Below, piece by piece: positions 1 to 7,540 of a stretch of 25,117 bases of DNA; the first letter of the stretch is position 1; every line of letters starts with the position of its first letter. The notes below the pieces were generated by a model that worked only from the letters and a program-made list of their open reading frames with translations, searched no databases and was not told where the DNA came from. The translations under genes and the position numbers were made by a program. This stretch comes from JANPLN01 sp043757265 (GTDB lineage Bacteria; Bdellovibrionota; Bdellovibrionia; Bdellovibrionales; JAGQZY01). The DNA lies in NCBI GenBank assembly GCA_043757265.1, contig JAYUQP010000087.1, positions 1 to 25,117 of the forward strand, read 5' to 3'.

Positions 1-62
1 ATAATAATGGCACTTTTCCACATCTGATTTAGACTATTTTTAAGCTTAAAGTGAAGGTGTTG

Positions 63-1241
63 ATGAAAAGTCTTTTTTCGGGCGCGCATGGATTTCTAAT
101 TTTTATGCTAAGTAATTTGGCTATTGCTCAGGATTCGTCTTTTGAAGCCCGGATGAACCGCATTTATGTGCAGCACTATCAACAGCCCATACTCGATGAT
201 GAATGGTTTAAAATCGTCGAGGGGATTCAAGAACAAAGTTACAATGTAAACGCTGGGGATACACTCTGGGACATTAGTGAGATTTATTTTGGCGACGGGC
301 ACTACTGGTCAAAATTGTGGTCGATCAACAAAGGTATTACAAATCCGCATTTAATTTTTCCGGGCGACACAGTTATTTTTTCCTTAGGCACTTTCAAAGA
401 TGCGCCTTCGATGACCGTTGAAAAATTAGAACAAAGCATCGCCGGCGCCCAAGGTTCAGATCCAACGATAATGATCGAAGCCGATCCCGTAGTCAGCCCC
501 AGAAGTAAATACTATAGTCGGCCGCCTGATTTTTTTGTCGAGAGTCCGCTTTTAAATTTAGCTGAAGACTCAAAGATATCGGTGATTCCTCGACCAGCAA
601 TGAAATATAAAAACGATTTCTATCTTACACGAGAAATTTTTTCCGCCGAACCAAAGGTTATAGCTTCTGTAAAATCAATTGGTGGGGAGCGGATGGTGTC
701 TGGTGAATTCAACCGTATCATCTTAGAAAAAGAAGACCAGGCGCTGAACCCTGGCGACACGCTAAGTATAATTGATGAAAATTTCGAACGCCTCAAAGAT
801 GGCTACGGTATTCGAACGCTCGGCATTGTTAAAGTTATTCAAAGCATCGGTGAGGATCTTTACGAAGCGGAAGTCCTTCGTCAATTTGATGGAATATTGT
901 CGGGTTCTTCGGTGATCACTCACCTTCCGCCCTATGTAGACATGAATACGCAGCAAACTCCAACCGAAGTTGATATTTCGATTCTCAGTAAGGACAAAGA
1001 AATATGGTACACGGGGGATGTAGTTTTTTTGAAGTCGGAAACATCCAGTCTAACTATTGGGGATGTTTTGAAAATTCAAAACCCATTTGATAAACGAGTG
1101 GATTTCTACACACCAAACGGAGTTGTTAAAGTTGTTGCCACCAACCCTCCGTTTGCCACTGCGGTTGTCATTTATGCGCGAACGGCCATAGATCGCAGTT
1201 CCGTTTCAACGCCTAAAAAATCCGGTTTTAGTTTTTGGTAG
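63..1241 (+). CDS. Secreted LysM-domain protein
   Basis: Exported protein with one peptidoglycan-binding LysM module. From the ATG at 63 the N terminus is a typical signal peptide ending AIA, with cleavage expected before QDSS. The LysM module lies at about residues 59-107, seen as the hallmark YNVNAGDTLWDISEIYFGD followed by NPHLIFPGDTV. The remaining ~280 residues are mixed beta-rich sequence with no family I recognise. An in-frame GTG at 51 could add four residues. I prefer ATG 63 because GAAGGTG at 53-59 can act as its ribosome binding site. The family binds cell-wall glycan in the periplasm. No catalytic domain is visible, so an envelope or structural role is inferred. dprA follows 58 bases downstream on the same strand. 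Confidence 0.88.
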   Translation: MKSLFSGAHGFLIFMLSNLAIAQDSSFEARMNRIYVQHYQQPILDDEWFKIVEGIQEQSYNVNAGDTLWDISEIYFGDGHYWSKLWSINKGITNPHLIFPGDTVIFSLGTFKDAPSMTVEKLEQSIAGAQGSDPTIMIEADPVVSPRSKYYSRPPDFFVESPLLNLAEDSKISVIPRPAMKYKNDFYLTREIFSAEPKVIASVKSIGGERMVSGEFNRIILEKEDQALNPGDTLSIIDENFERLKDGYGIRTLGIVKVIQSIGEDLYEAEVLRQFDGILSGSSVITHLPPYVDMNTQQTPTEVDISILSKDKEIWYTGDVVFLKSETSSLTIGDVLKIQNPFDKRVDFYTPNGVVKVVATNPPFATAVVIYARTAIDRSSVSTPKKSGFSFW

Positions 1242-1299
1242 CGTTTAAATATCATCATTAGCGGCTTGGGGCGTTGCGGTTATTGCAATCCTAACGGAG

Positions 1300-2127
1300 A
1301 TGCAACAAAATCACGAATGGCCGGTGGCCTGCAATTTCTTTTCGGTTCCCTTTCCTTATTATTTTGAACATCGCGAAGTGTGCGGGCCACAAGTTTGGTC
1401 ACTGCTCAGCGATTTAAAAAAATGGACGCGGGAAGAGCTTGAAAGGCAAAGAGGTATTTTCTGTGATGAGTACGCAAATTTCGACAAAGACCACTGTTTG
1501 GTTTGGGGCGATGACAATTATCCAAAAGAATTCGAACGCCTGCACGTTCCTCCAGCGTGCATACACTACCGGGGTGACTTGAGCGTGCTGAAAGATCGCG
1601 CGCTTTCAGTGATTGGTAGCCGGCAGGCTTCTCCAAACTTTCTCTCGTGGATGGATGCCGAGCTTGGAGCCTATCTGAACCGTCAAAATATTCTCATTGT
1701 GAGCGGAGGAGCGCGTGGCATCGATCAAAAATCAACCCAAGTAGCTCTTCGCCATCAGCGGTCTTCCGTGATCGTATTACCTTGTGGCCTCGACGAGCTC
1801 TATCCGGCAGACCTCGCGTTTTGGAAAACTCACCCGCGAGTTTTATTTCTTTCGGAATATTTACCGAATCAAAAGATGAATAGACATCATTTTGTGAAGC
1901 GAAATCGCCTTGTCTCGGCGCTTTCTCAGCACCTTTTAGTGGTGCAATGTGCGATAAAAAGCGGAAGCATGATCACCGTTAAATACGCTCTCGAGCAGGG
2001 AGCGAATATTGCGACTGTTCCGGACTTTCCCAGTTCCTATGAGACCTCCGGAAATTTGATGCTTCTCAAGCAAGGTGCCACGCTTGTCGCTGAGGCACAG
2101 GATTTAGAAGATTTTATGCGTTGGTAA
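1300..2127 (+). CDS. dprA: DNA-processing protein DprA (DprA/Smf family)
   Basis: DprA binds incoming single-stranded DNA and loads RecA during natural transformation. The Rossmann-like core is recognisable: VIGSRQAS (about 104-111), SGGARGID (135-142), FVKRNRLVSALS (198-209), KSGSMIT (220-226) and NLMLLKQGA (252-260). These match the family's GSR, SGGARGID, RNRI and ARSGSLIT blocks. At 275 residues it is shorter than typical 350-380 residue homologues. It appears to lack the C-terminal winged-helix domain, ending just after the core. The start is uncertain: GGAG abuts the ATG directly, leaving no normal spacing, and no better in-frame start is apparent. Its last 14 bases overlap the 3' end of the convergent permease gene. 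Competence is an inference from the family; no other competence gene is present here. Confidence 0.9.
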   Translation: MQQNHEWPVACNFFSVPFPYYFEHREVCGPQVWSLLSDLKKWTREELERQRGIFCDEYANFDKDHCLVWGDDNYPKEFERLHVPPACIHYRGDLSVLKDRALSVIGSRQASPNFLSWMDAELGAYLNRQNILIVSGGARGIDQKSTQVALRHQRSSVIVLPCGLDELYPADLAFWKTHPRVLFLSEYLPNQKMNRHHFVKRNRLVSALSQHLLVVQCAIKSGSMITVKYALEQGANIATVPDFPSSYETSGNLMLLKQGATLVAEAQDLEDFMRW

Positions 2128-3217
2128 GGTGGCGGCGCCATGCGTAGACAGTGACCATTAAAAACAACACGTTGGGCGCCCAGATTAGCACAAACGGCGG
2201 CGCAAACATTTTTTTAGACAACGTGTTTGCAACCACGAACAAAATCCAATAAGAGATAATGCAAATCACACTTAAAATAAAACCTGATGAAGCGTTAGAA
2301 CGTCTATTGGTGCTTGAGCCCACAGACGATCCCAAAAATCCAAAAAGCAGACACGAAAGGGCGATGGCCCAGCGTCCATGATATTCGGAGGTGAACTCGA
2401 TCCGTTGGGCGCTGCTCAATGACGAGTCAGAAAGTAGCGAATCAATCTGTTGCAGCGTGAAAGAGTCAGCATCTTTTTCGTTTTTTCGAGTGACGACCGG
2501 TGAGGAAATATTAAGGTGGTAAGTGTCGAATTTGACTTTGGTGTGCGAGGCCTCTCCGAGCTTGTAGATGTTTCCTTGAGTTAGTAAAATTTCTGCCGAT
2601 TGATTGACGGCATTGGAAGACGTGGTAATTTCGCCCGTTTTTGCTACAATAGCTATGGGATTATTGGCATTTCTTTTGTCGTAGATAAAAAGATCCCGCA
2701 TGATCTTTTCTTCTTTGTCGATCTGATTTGTATATAGAACAAGATTGAAGAAGCTTTCGGAAAAAGTCCCCTCTTGAATTGTGCTAATGATTTTTTGATT
2801 CCCAATTTGGCCTAAAAGCGTGTCCACCTTCAGGCGGGCTCTGGGACCGAGCTCAAACAACGTTTGCGAAGATATAACGCAAATAAAAAATGAGAACAAA
2901 ATGGCGGGTGATGCAAGGTAGTAGGGGGAATACCCGAGCGCTTTAAAAGCCACTATTTCAGAGTCTGTACTCAAGCGCGAGTAGGTGAGCAACACCGAAA
3001 AAAGCAAGCTCATCGGTAAAATGATCGGCAAGAAGCCAATCGAAATGTTCATGAGTAGCTCGAGAATACTTCCAATGGCAACATTGTGAACCAGAATGAA
3101 CTCAGTGAGTTTTAAGAATTGAAACATGAGAATAATAAAAATAAAGACCACGATGCCTATCAAAAATGTAGGGAGAATTTGGCCAAAAATATAAAAAAAC
3201 GTGATCTTTTTTTTCAT
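2114..3217 (-). CDS. LptF/LptG (YjgP/YjgQ) family LPS export permease
   Basis: Inner-membrane subunit of the LptB2FG transporter, which pulls lipopolysaccharide from the inner membrane and feeds it to the periplasmic bridge. The 367 residues show N-terminal hydrophobic segments (about 12-36 and 52-75), the family block SEIVAFKALGYSPYYL (about 85-100), a third segment, a beta-rich periplasmic region (about 120-275), the EYHGRWAIALSCLLFGFLG signature and two more C-terminal membrane segments. This matches the usual 6-TM LptF/LptG layout and length. I cannot decide between LptF and LptG, and only one of the pair is present here. The gene ends inside dprA on the opposite strand, sharing 14 bases. 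It starts 58 bases from a divergent receiver-like gene, so both promoters must lie in that short gap. Confidence 0.9.
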   Translation of the reverse strand: MKKKITFFYIFGQILPTFLIGIVVFIFIILMFQFLKLTEFILVHNVAIGSILELLMNISIGFLPIILPMSLLFSVLLTYSRLSTDSEIVAFKALGYSPYYLASPAILFSFFICVISSQTLFELGPRARLKVDTLLGQIGNQKIISTIQEGTFSESFFNLVLYTNQIDKEEKIMRDLFIYDKRNANNPIAIVAKTGEITTSSNAVNQSAEILLTQGNIYKLGEASHTKVKFDTYHLNISSPVVTRKNEKDADSFTLQQIDSLLSDSSLSSAQRIEFTSEYHGRWAIALSCLLFGFLGSSVGSSTNRRSNASSGFILSVICIISYWILFVVANTLSKKMFAPPFVLIWAPNVLFLMVTVYAWRRHLTNA

Positions 3218-3275
3218 TGCGACTCAAAAAGATTAACATTGCCATCGAGGCGCGTCAAATGACACAATTGAAAGA

Positions 3276-3920
3276 ATGAAGAATATTCTTTTGATTTTAG
3301 AAAATACTTTAGAGTTCAATCTTACGAGAACTGTTTTGCAAAAGCTTGGGTTTAATGTTCTCTCCATCCAAAAAGGCGCCGATATGCACCTTCGATTGGC
3401 CAAGAATTTTCCTGATATGGTGATTACGTCGGTGCTCGGTTCGCAAGACGAATTTCTCAATGAGTTTATACAGGTGCGGCAAAAACGAGGCATACCTCGG
3501 TTTATATGGGTTGGAGCGACGTCACGTTTAGACAAATTGAAAGCAGCACAGCGACAGCTCATTGATGCAACGCTGTCGACACCCATCCAGCCAGATGTTT
3601 TGATTCAAAATGTCTGCCAGCTTTTCGAGTTGGACCCCGCAGATTACTTGCAAAAATACCGAACCTTAATGAGTGGCGGTTTGAGCGGCGCGGGCGAAGA
3701 GCGTGTAAAGGTTTCTGGAAAAGTAACCGTACCCACATCAGCAAACGATCCAGTGCGCGCTCAAAAATACAAAGACTTCTTGCAGAATGTTCCCGCTCTA
3801 GACACGGTCTTTTCTACAAAAAGTCTTGAAAGACCATGGAGCAAAGAAGCGGCTGAAGGCAACACACCAGATCTCTTAGAAAAAAAGAAAAAATTCGTGA
3901 AAGCATTGCTCAAGAAGTAA
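3276..3920 (+). CDS. Degenerate receiver-like protein
   Basis: A 214-residue cytosolic protein whose first ~120 residues look like a response-regulator receiver fold: ILLILENTLEFNLTRTVL, then FPDMVITSVLG, then a late TLSTPIQPDVLIQNV. The acidic pair after beta-1 is reduced to one Glu. The phosphoacceptor Asp position in the FPDMVITSV strand is Thr or Ser. The conserved Lys before Pro (usually KP) is Thr. It is therefore probably a pseudo-receiver that cannot be phosphorylated. The C-terminal ~95 residues are polar and rich in Lys and Ser with no recognised domain, ending in a Lys-rich tail. The adjacent convergent gene has an intact receiver, so a shared pathway is possible but only inferred. 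The stop codon lies inside a long palindrome. The receiver assignment is by pattern only. Confidence 0.75.
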   Translation: MKNILLILENTLEFNLTRTVLQKLGFNVLSIQKGADMHLRLAKNFPDMVITSVLGSQDEFLNEFIQVRQKRGIPRFIWVGATSRLDKLKAAQRQLIDATLSTPIQPDVLIQNVCQLFELDPADYLQKYRTLMSGGLSGAGEERVKVSGKVTVPTSANDPVRAQKYKDFLQNVPALDTVFSTKSLERPWSKEAAEGNTPDLLEKKKKFVKALLKK

Positions 3921-3998
3921 ATCCGGTGCCAGGTCCTATTTAATCCGGAGAATTAATTCCCCGGATTAAATAGGACCTGGCACCGGATTTATTTCTTG
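3911..3998. repeat. 88-bp near-perfect palindrome, probable bidirectional terminator
   Basis: Arms 3911-3948 and 3961-3998 are complementary over 38 bases except for one G-T pair (3917/3992). The centre GAATTAATTC (3950-3959) is itself palindromic, so only 3949/3960 breaks the symmetry. The stop codon of the left gene (3918-3920) and that of the right gene (3989-3991) are exact mirror images, and both genes end in Lys-Lys-stop inside the arms. The GGTGCCAGGTCC core resembles REP-type repeats known in many bacterial genomes. I could not check for other copies. Confidence 0.9.
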
Positions 3999-5878
3999 CG
4001 GAAAAATAAACCCACAACATCTTTAAGGTCGGCATTCAAAATACTTGTTGCAGGCTTTTTGTCCTTGGAAATTGCCATGAGATCCCGGCGCGCTGGCATA
4101 AAGTTAGGATCTTTTGCCAAGGTATTTTTAAACGAAAGCAGGGCTTTATCAGGCTCGTTTGAACTAAGGTGCATAAGCCCCTTTACATACATAAAAACGG
4201 TGCTTTCTTTTTCTTCGGGTGGGAGGCTATTGATGGTTCGGGAAATCTGCTGAATAGGCACTTGTTTGTTTTTCAGTTGCGCCCAGCTCTGTAGGAGTTT
4301 CAAGCGTGGTGAATAGGGGGCAAGAGTTTGCGCATCGGATAAAATTCTTTCGGCCTCACTTGTGTCACCGCGAGAGAGTAACGTTATTGCTTTGTCAAAA
4401 AAGAGATCGGCTCTTTGCAGGTTTTCCTTTTTCTGCTGGTCCATGCGCTTAAGGTAAAGTTCTCGTTTTTCGGGACTTTTTATTTGATTGTAGGCCTCTT
4501 GAATTTTTTCGTAAACCATTAGTGACAGTGTTCTTACTTCTTGCGGAGCATTGATCAATTTGTCGGGATGCATGCTTTGCGACATCTCCTGGTAAGATTT
4601 TTTAATATCTTGCTCGCTCGCTCTGTCCGTTAGCCCTAAGCGCTCAAACGCATTCTGCGTTTCTAAGCTGTCCTGTAGTTTTTTTAGTCGTTCTTTATGC
4701 GACTGATAATTGATTTCAAGTTGAGTGTCGCCCAAATAGAACTCTCTAAATACCAACATGGTGTGCAGAAACTGCGTTGCGGTGGCGTCATCGACATTCG
4801 ATTCATTGAAATAATCAGTCACTGAAATACTCTTCATCATAATTGGCAAAATATGTTTATTTGCTGCTACGACCGGAAAATACTGCGTCTTATTTTGACT
4901 CATGTTCATTTTGCGAATTTGCGAGTTCATGTGCGGTAAATAAAAAGCTTTTAACCAGTGAATATCCGAATTCATCGTCCAGTTGTAGAGATGCGATTCT
5001 ATTTCGGTGTGTTCAAAAACTACACGGCGTGGATCCAGGCGGAGGGGGGAGTATTTGATATTGACGTTGTCGTTTACAAAAAACTGCGAAAGGCTTTGAA
5101 GAGTGTGCTCTTTTTCAATTTGCATGCAAGCATGAGGGCTGATCATATTCATCTGTAATAGCCGAAGGGCACCAAGATCGCTCGGGTGGAGAGTATCGAT
5201 GTCTTCTTGGAGAACCCAGCCCTTATTCATAATGGAAGCCTTAAATTTAGCTGGCGCCATTTTTGTGCTATCTACAGAAATTTGAAAATTATGTAAATGC
5301 AGTTCGATCTGGTGTTGAGGAGTTCCTATTCGAAACGATCCGGTGCATTTATATGTAAGTAAGGCATTTAGAATAAAGGGAAGTTCGTTTCCGTTGATGA
5401 CGGGGTTGTAGCCTATGATTCCTAAAATCAGGCTTTGACTCAAATTTTCTTGAAGGAACAACCCTTTTATAGATTTACTTTTTAAACTCAACTCGCGTGT
5501 GACCTCTTTGAAAGAATCATTCACCATTTGAAGTAAATCGGACAGATTAAACGGTTTGATGAGAAACGACTGCGCTCCTGTTTTTTTGATCGCATTGACA
5601 GAAAAATTCTTATCTTTATAAATCCCGCTCATCAGATAGAGTTGCAGTGAGTCGCCAGCCACTTCCTTAATTTTGAGAGCAAGATCAATTCCATTCATTT
5701 GTGGCAACATACAATCAATCAGAGCCACATCAAAAGTGTGGACCTTAATCAACGAAAGCGCGGTTTGCGGTTTTTCCGCCACATAGCACTCATATCCCTC
5801 TTCGGTAAATACTCTGAGGAGGGTTTCGGCAAACTTTTTGTCGTCTTCAACGACGAGCACCTTAAACTTCTTTTCCAT
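3989..5878 (-). CDS. Response regulator with DUF4388-like, J-domain and TPR regions
   Basis: A 629-residue cytosolic multidomain protein. Residues 5-125 are an intact receiver: acidic pocket EDD (11-13), phosphoacceptor Asp55 in ALIDCMLP, Ser84 and Lys108 in KPF. Residues ~150-280 resemble a DUF4388/PATAN-type module (ELPFILNALLTYKCTGSFRI). Residues ~407-480 form a J-domain, with FERLGLTDRASEQDIKKSY and the DnaK-activating HPD at 437-439. Residues ~485-600 look like TPR helices (for example PDKALLSFKNTLAKDPNF). J-domains stimulate Hsp70 ATPase, so a phosphorylation-gated link from a two-component system to DnaK is inferred. There is no DNA-binding or enzymatic output domain. It converges with the degenerate receiver gene and diverges from trxA across a 99-base gap. 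Confidence 0.88.
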   Translation of the reverse strand: MEKKFKVLVVEDDKKFAETLLRVFTEEGYECYVAEKPQTALSLIKVHTFDVALIDCMLPQMNGIDLALKIKEVAGDSLQLYLMSGIYKDKNFSVNAIKKTGAQSFLIKPFNLSDLLQMVNDSFKEVTRELSLKSKSIKGLFLQENLSQSLILGIIGYNPVINGNELPFILNALLTYKCTGSFRIGTPQHQIELHLHNFQISVDSTKMAPAKFKASIMNKGWVLQEDIDTLHPSDLGALRLLQMNMISPHACMQIEKEHTLQSLSQFFVNDNVNIKYSPLRLDPRRVVFEHTEIESHLYNWTMNSDIHWLKAFYLPHMNSQIRKMNMSQNKTQYFPVVAANKHILPIMMKSISVTDYFNESNVDDATATQFLHTMLVFREFYLGDTQLEINYQSHKERLKKLQDSLETQNAFERLGLTDRASEQDIKKSYQEMSQSMHPDKLINAPQEVRTLSLMVYEKIQEAYNQIKSPEKRELYLKRMDQQKKENLQRADLFFDKAITLLSRGDTSEAERILSDAQTLAPYSPRLKLLQSWAQLKNKQVPIQQISRTINSLPPEEKESTVFMYVKGLMHLSSNEPDKALLSFKNTLAKDPNFMPARRDLMAISKDKKPATSILNADLKDVVGLFFRKK

Positions 5879-5925
5879 GCACTTACATCGGCTAAATAAG
5901 TAAAATCTTTTAAATTTTCTGGGTG

Positions 5926-5955
5926 GTGACAGACCTTGGTCAAATGGCTTATGAT
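5926..5955 (+). promoter_or_regulatory. Possible sigma-70-type promoter of trxA
   Basis: GTGACA (5926-5931) and TATGAT (5950-5955) each match the -35 and -10 consensus at five of six bases, with an 18-base spacer. The expected start point near 5962 leaves a short leader carrying the strong ribosome binding site AAGGAG (5966-5971). This is pattern matching only. Confidence 0.4.
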
Positions 5956-5977
5956 GAGTTCAATTAAGGAGATATCT

Positions 5978-6304
5978 ATGGCCCAAAATATAATGAATTC
6001 AAGCGATGCAAGTTTCGACACTGACGTCCTAAAGTCTAGCACCCCTGTGCTTGTGGACTTTTGGGCAGAGTGGTGTGGCCCATGCCGTGCGCTCGCGCCA
6101 AAGCTTGAAGAGCTCGCTTTGGAATTTGATACAAAGATGAAAGTTTGCAAAGTGGATATCGATAGCAATCAGGAAACTCCTGTGCAGTACAGTGTACGAG
6201 GAGTTCCCACGCTGATGTTGTTTAAGGATGGCAAAATGGTGGACCAACTTGTAGGAAACCATCCAAAAGATAGCATCAAGGCAATGCTTACTAAGCACAT
6301 CTAA
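5978..6304 (+). CDS. trxA: Thioredoxin
   Basis: Cytosolic dithiol reductant that reduces protein disulfides and is recharged by thioredoxin reductase. The 108-residue length and fold match classical thioredoxin: DFWAEWCGPCRALAPKLEEL with redox Cys33 and Cys36, KVDIDSN, and GVPTLMLF with the cis-Pro at 77. The start is ATG 5978, because AAGGAG at 5966-5971 sits six bases upstream. An in-frame ATG at 5936 would add 14 residues not typical of the family. The stop lies at the left rim of a long inverted repeat separating it from the convergent rodA. No reductase gene is nearby, so it is likely a stand-alone transcript. Confidence 0.96.
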   Translation: MAQNIMNSSDASFDTDVLKSSTPVLVDFWAEWCGPCRALAPKLEELALEFDTKMKVCKVDIDSNQETPVQYSVRGVPTLMLFKDGKMVDQLVGNHPKDSIKAMLTKHI

Positions 6305-6417
6305 AAGGTACGGACACACTTCGTGGGACTCAACGCATAAAGGCTTGGGAATAGAGCCGATTTAATTATAGCGGTCTTTACGCGTTGAGTCCCACGAAGT
6401 GTGTCCGTACCTTTAGA
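6300..6417. repeat. 118-bp inverted repeat between trxA and rodA, probable bidirectional terminator
   Basis: The left arm (6300-6342) and right arm (6376-6417) are complementary apart from one mismatch and one extra A, with a 33-base spacer. Each arm starts at the stop codon of its flanking gene: TAA at 6302-6304 for trxA and TAA read from 6415-6413 for rodA. The GC-rich core GGTACGGACACACTTCGTGG is unlike coding sequence nearby. The architecture matches the palindrome at 3911-3998, but the sequence differs. A REP-like element recruited as terminator is inferred. Confidence 0.9.
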
Positions 6418-7540
6418 ACATGTCCTTGCGGTAGAAAACATTGGAGATCCAGCCGAGGCCCACCATTATTGTCATGCTGCTTGTTCCTCCATAGGAGATC
6501 AGCGGTAGCGGCACTCCGACAATGGGCAAAAGCCCGGTCACCATTCCAATGTTTACAAACACATGCCAGATAACGAGAGAGAAAACACCTATGGATAACA
6601 ACGCACCGTAAAGATCCTTTGCCGTCATTGCACATTGTAAAATGGCAAGCAGCAAGATGGCGTAAATACCAAGGGTTGCTATGCAACCGAAGAATCCATA
6701 CTCTTCGCTGAGGACACAAAAAATAAAATCTGTTTGTTTTTCGGGGAGAAACTCAAGCTGACTTTGCGAGCCGTTTCTAAATCCTTTTCCCCACAGCTGC
6801 CCACTTCCCACGGCAATTTTTGCCTGGATGCTATTGTATCCCGCGCCGCGCGGATCCTTGTTGGGATATAAAAAAGTAAGTACTCGGTTTTTCTGGTAAG
6901 GCTTCAGTCCGTACTGCCATGCCAGGGGTCCCGCCACGAGCGCCACACATAGACCTGTTACCAACACATGCATTCGCACTCGCATGGTCAAAATCATTGA
7001 AGATGAAATGGCCAAAATAAGAAGCGCAGTGCCCAGATCTGGCTGTTTGGCAGTTAGGGCAAATGGAATTCCCGCTAAAATCAGTGGCACAAACAAATTC
7101 CTAAATCCGATGCCGTCTGACGGATTGAATCGCGAAAGATATTTTGCAAGGACCAAAATCATAGCAAGCTTCATCGTTTCTGATGGCTGGTAACTAAAAA
7201 AGCCAAGATTTAGCCAGCGTTGCGCTCCATAACTTGTCTTTCCAATATACATTACGGCAATCAGTGCAATGATGTTGAGAACATAAAAAAAGTAAGCAAA
7301 GCGCACAAAAAAGCGATAGCTCACAAAGGTCAAAAGCCAGTAAAGCCCCCAGCCGATGGCAATCCACATAATCTGTGAATAAAAAATTCCCTTTAAATGT
7401 TTAGCTATGTTTGTCGTGGCACTTAAAAGATTTATCAGCGAGATGGCATTGAGCATCAGCACGCTGAGGATCATGTAAAAACTAAATCTTTTAAGAAAAC
7501 TATTTTGCCCTATGGGTACGGACAGGCCTGGATGCCTCAT
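6413..7540 (-). CDS. rodA: Peptidoglycan glycosyltransferase RodA (SEDS family)
   Basis: Polytopic inner-membrane enzyme that polymerises lipid II into glycan strands for cell elongation, paired with PBP2. Family signatures are clear: GAQRWLNLGFFSYQPSE followed by KLAMILVLAKYL, KQPDLGTALLI, FLPEKQTDFIFCVLSEEYGF, and the C-terminal VNIGMVTGLLPIVGVPLPLI then SYGG. The length of 375 residues and about ten hydrophobic segments fit RodA rather than FtsW, and the mrdA neighbour supports that. The start ATG overlaps the mrdA stop as ATGA, implying translational coupling. It is the last gene of the operon and ends in the inverted repeat at 6300-6417. Confidence 0.97.
   Translation of the reverse strand: MRHPGLSVPIGQNSFLKRFSFYMILSVLMLNAISLINLLSATTNIAKHLKGIFYSQIMWIAIGWGLYWLLTFVSYRFFVRFAYFFYVLNIIALIAVMYIGKTSYGAQRWLNLGFFSYQPSETMKLAMILVLAKYLSRFNPSDGIGFRNLFVPLILAGIPFALTAKQPDLGTALLILAISSSMILTMRVRMHVLVTGLCVALVAGPLAWQYGLKPYQKNRVLTFLYPNKDPRGAGYNSIQAKIAVGSGQLWGKGFRNGSQSQLEFLPEKQTDFIFCVLSEEYGFFGCIATLGIYAILLLAILQCAMTAKDLYGALLSIGVFSLVIWHVFVNIGMVTGLLPIVGVPLPLISYGGTSSMTIMVGLGWISNVFYRKDMF

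Noticed and set aside
5936..5977. 14-residue N-terminal extension of thioredoxin
   Set aside because: The AAGGAG at 5966-5971 fits ATG 5978, and the extension is not typical of the family.
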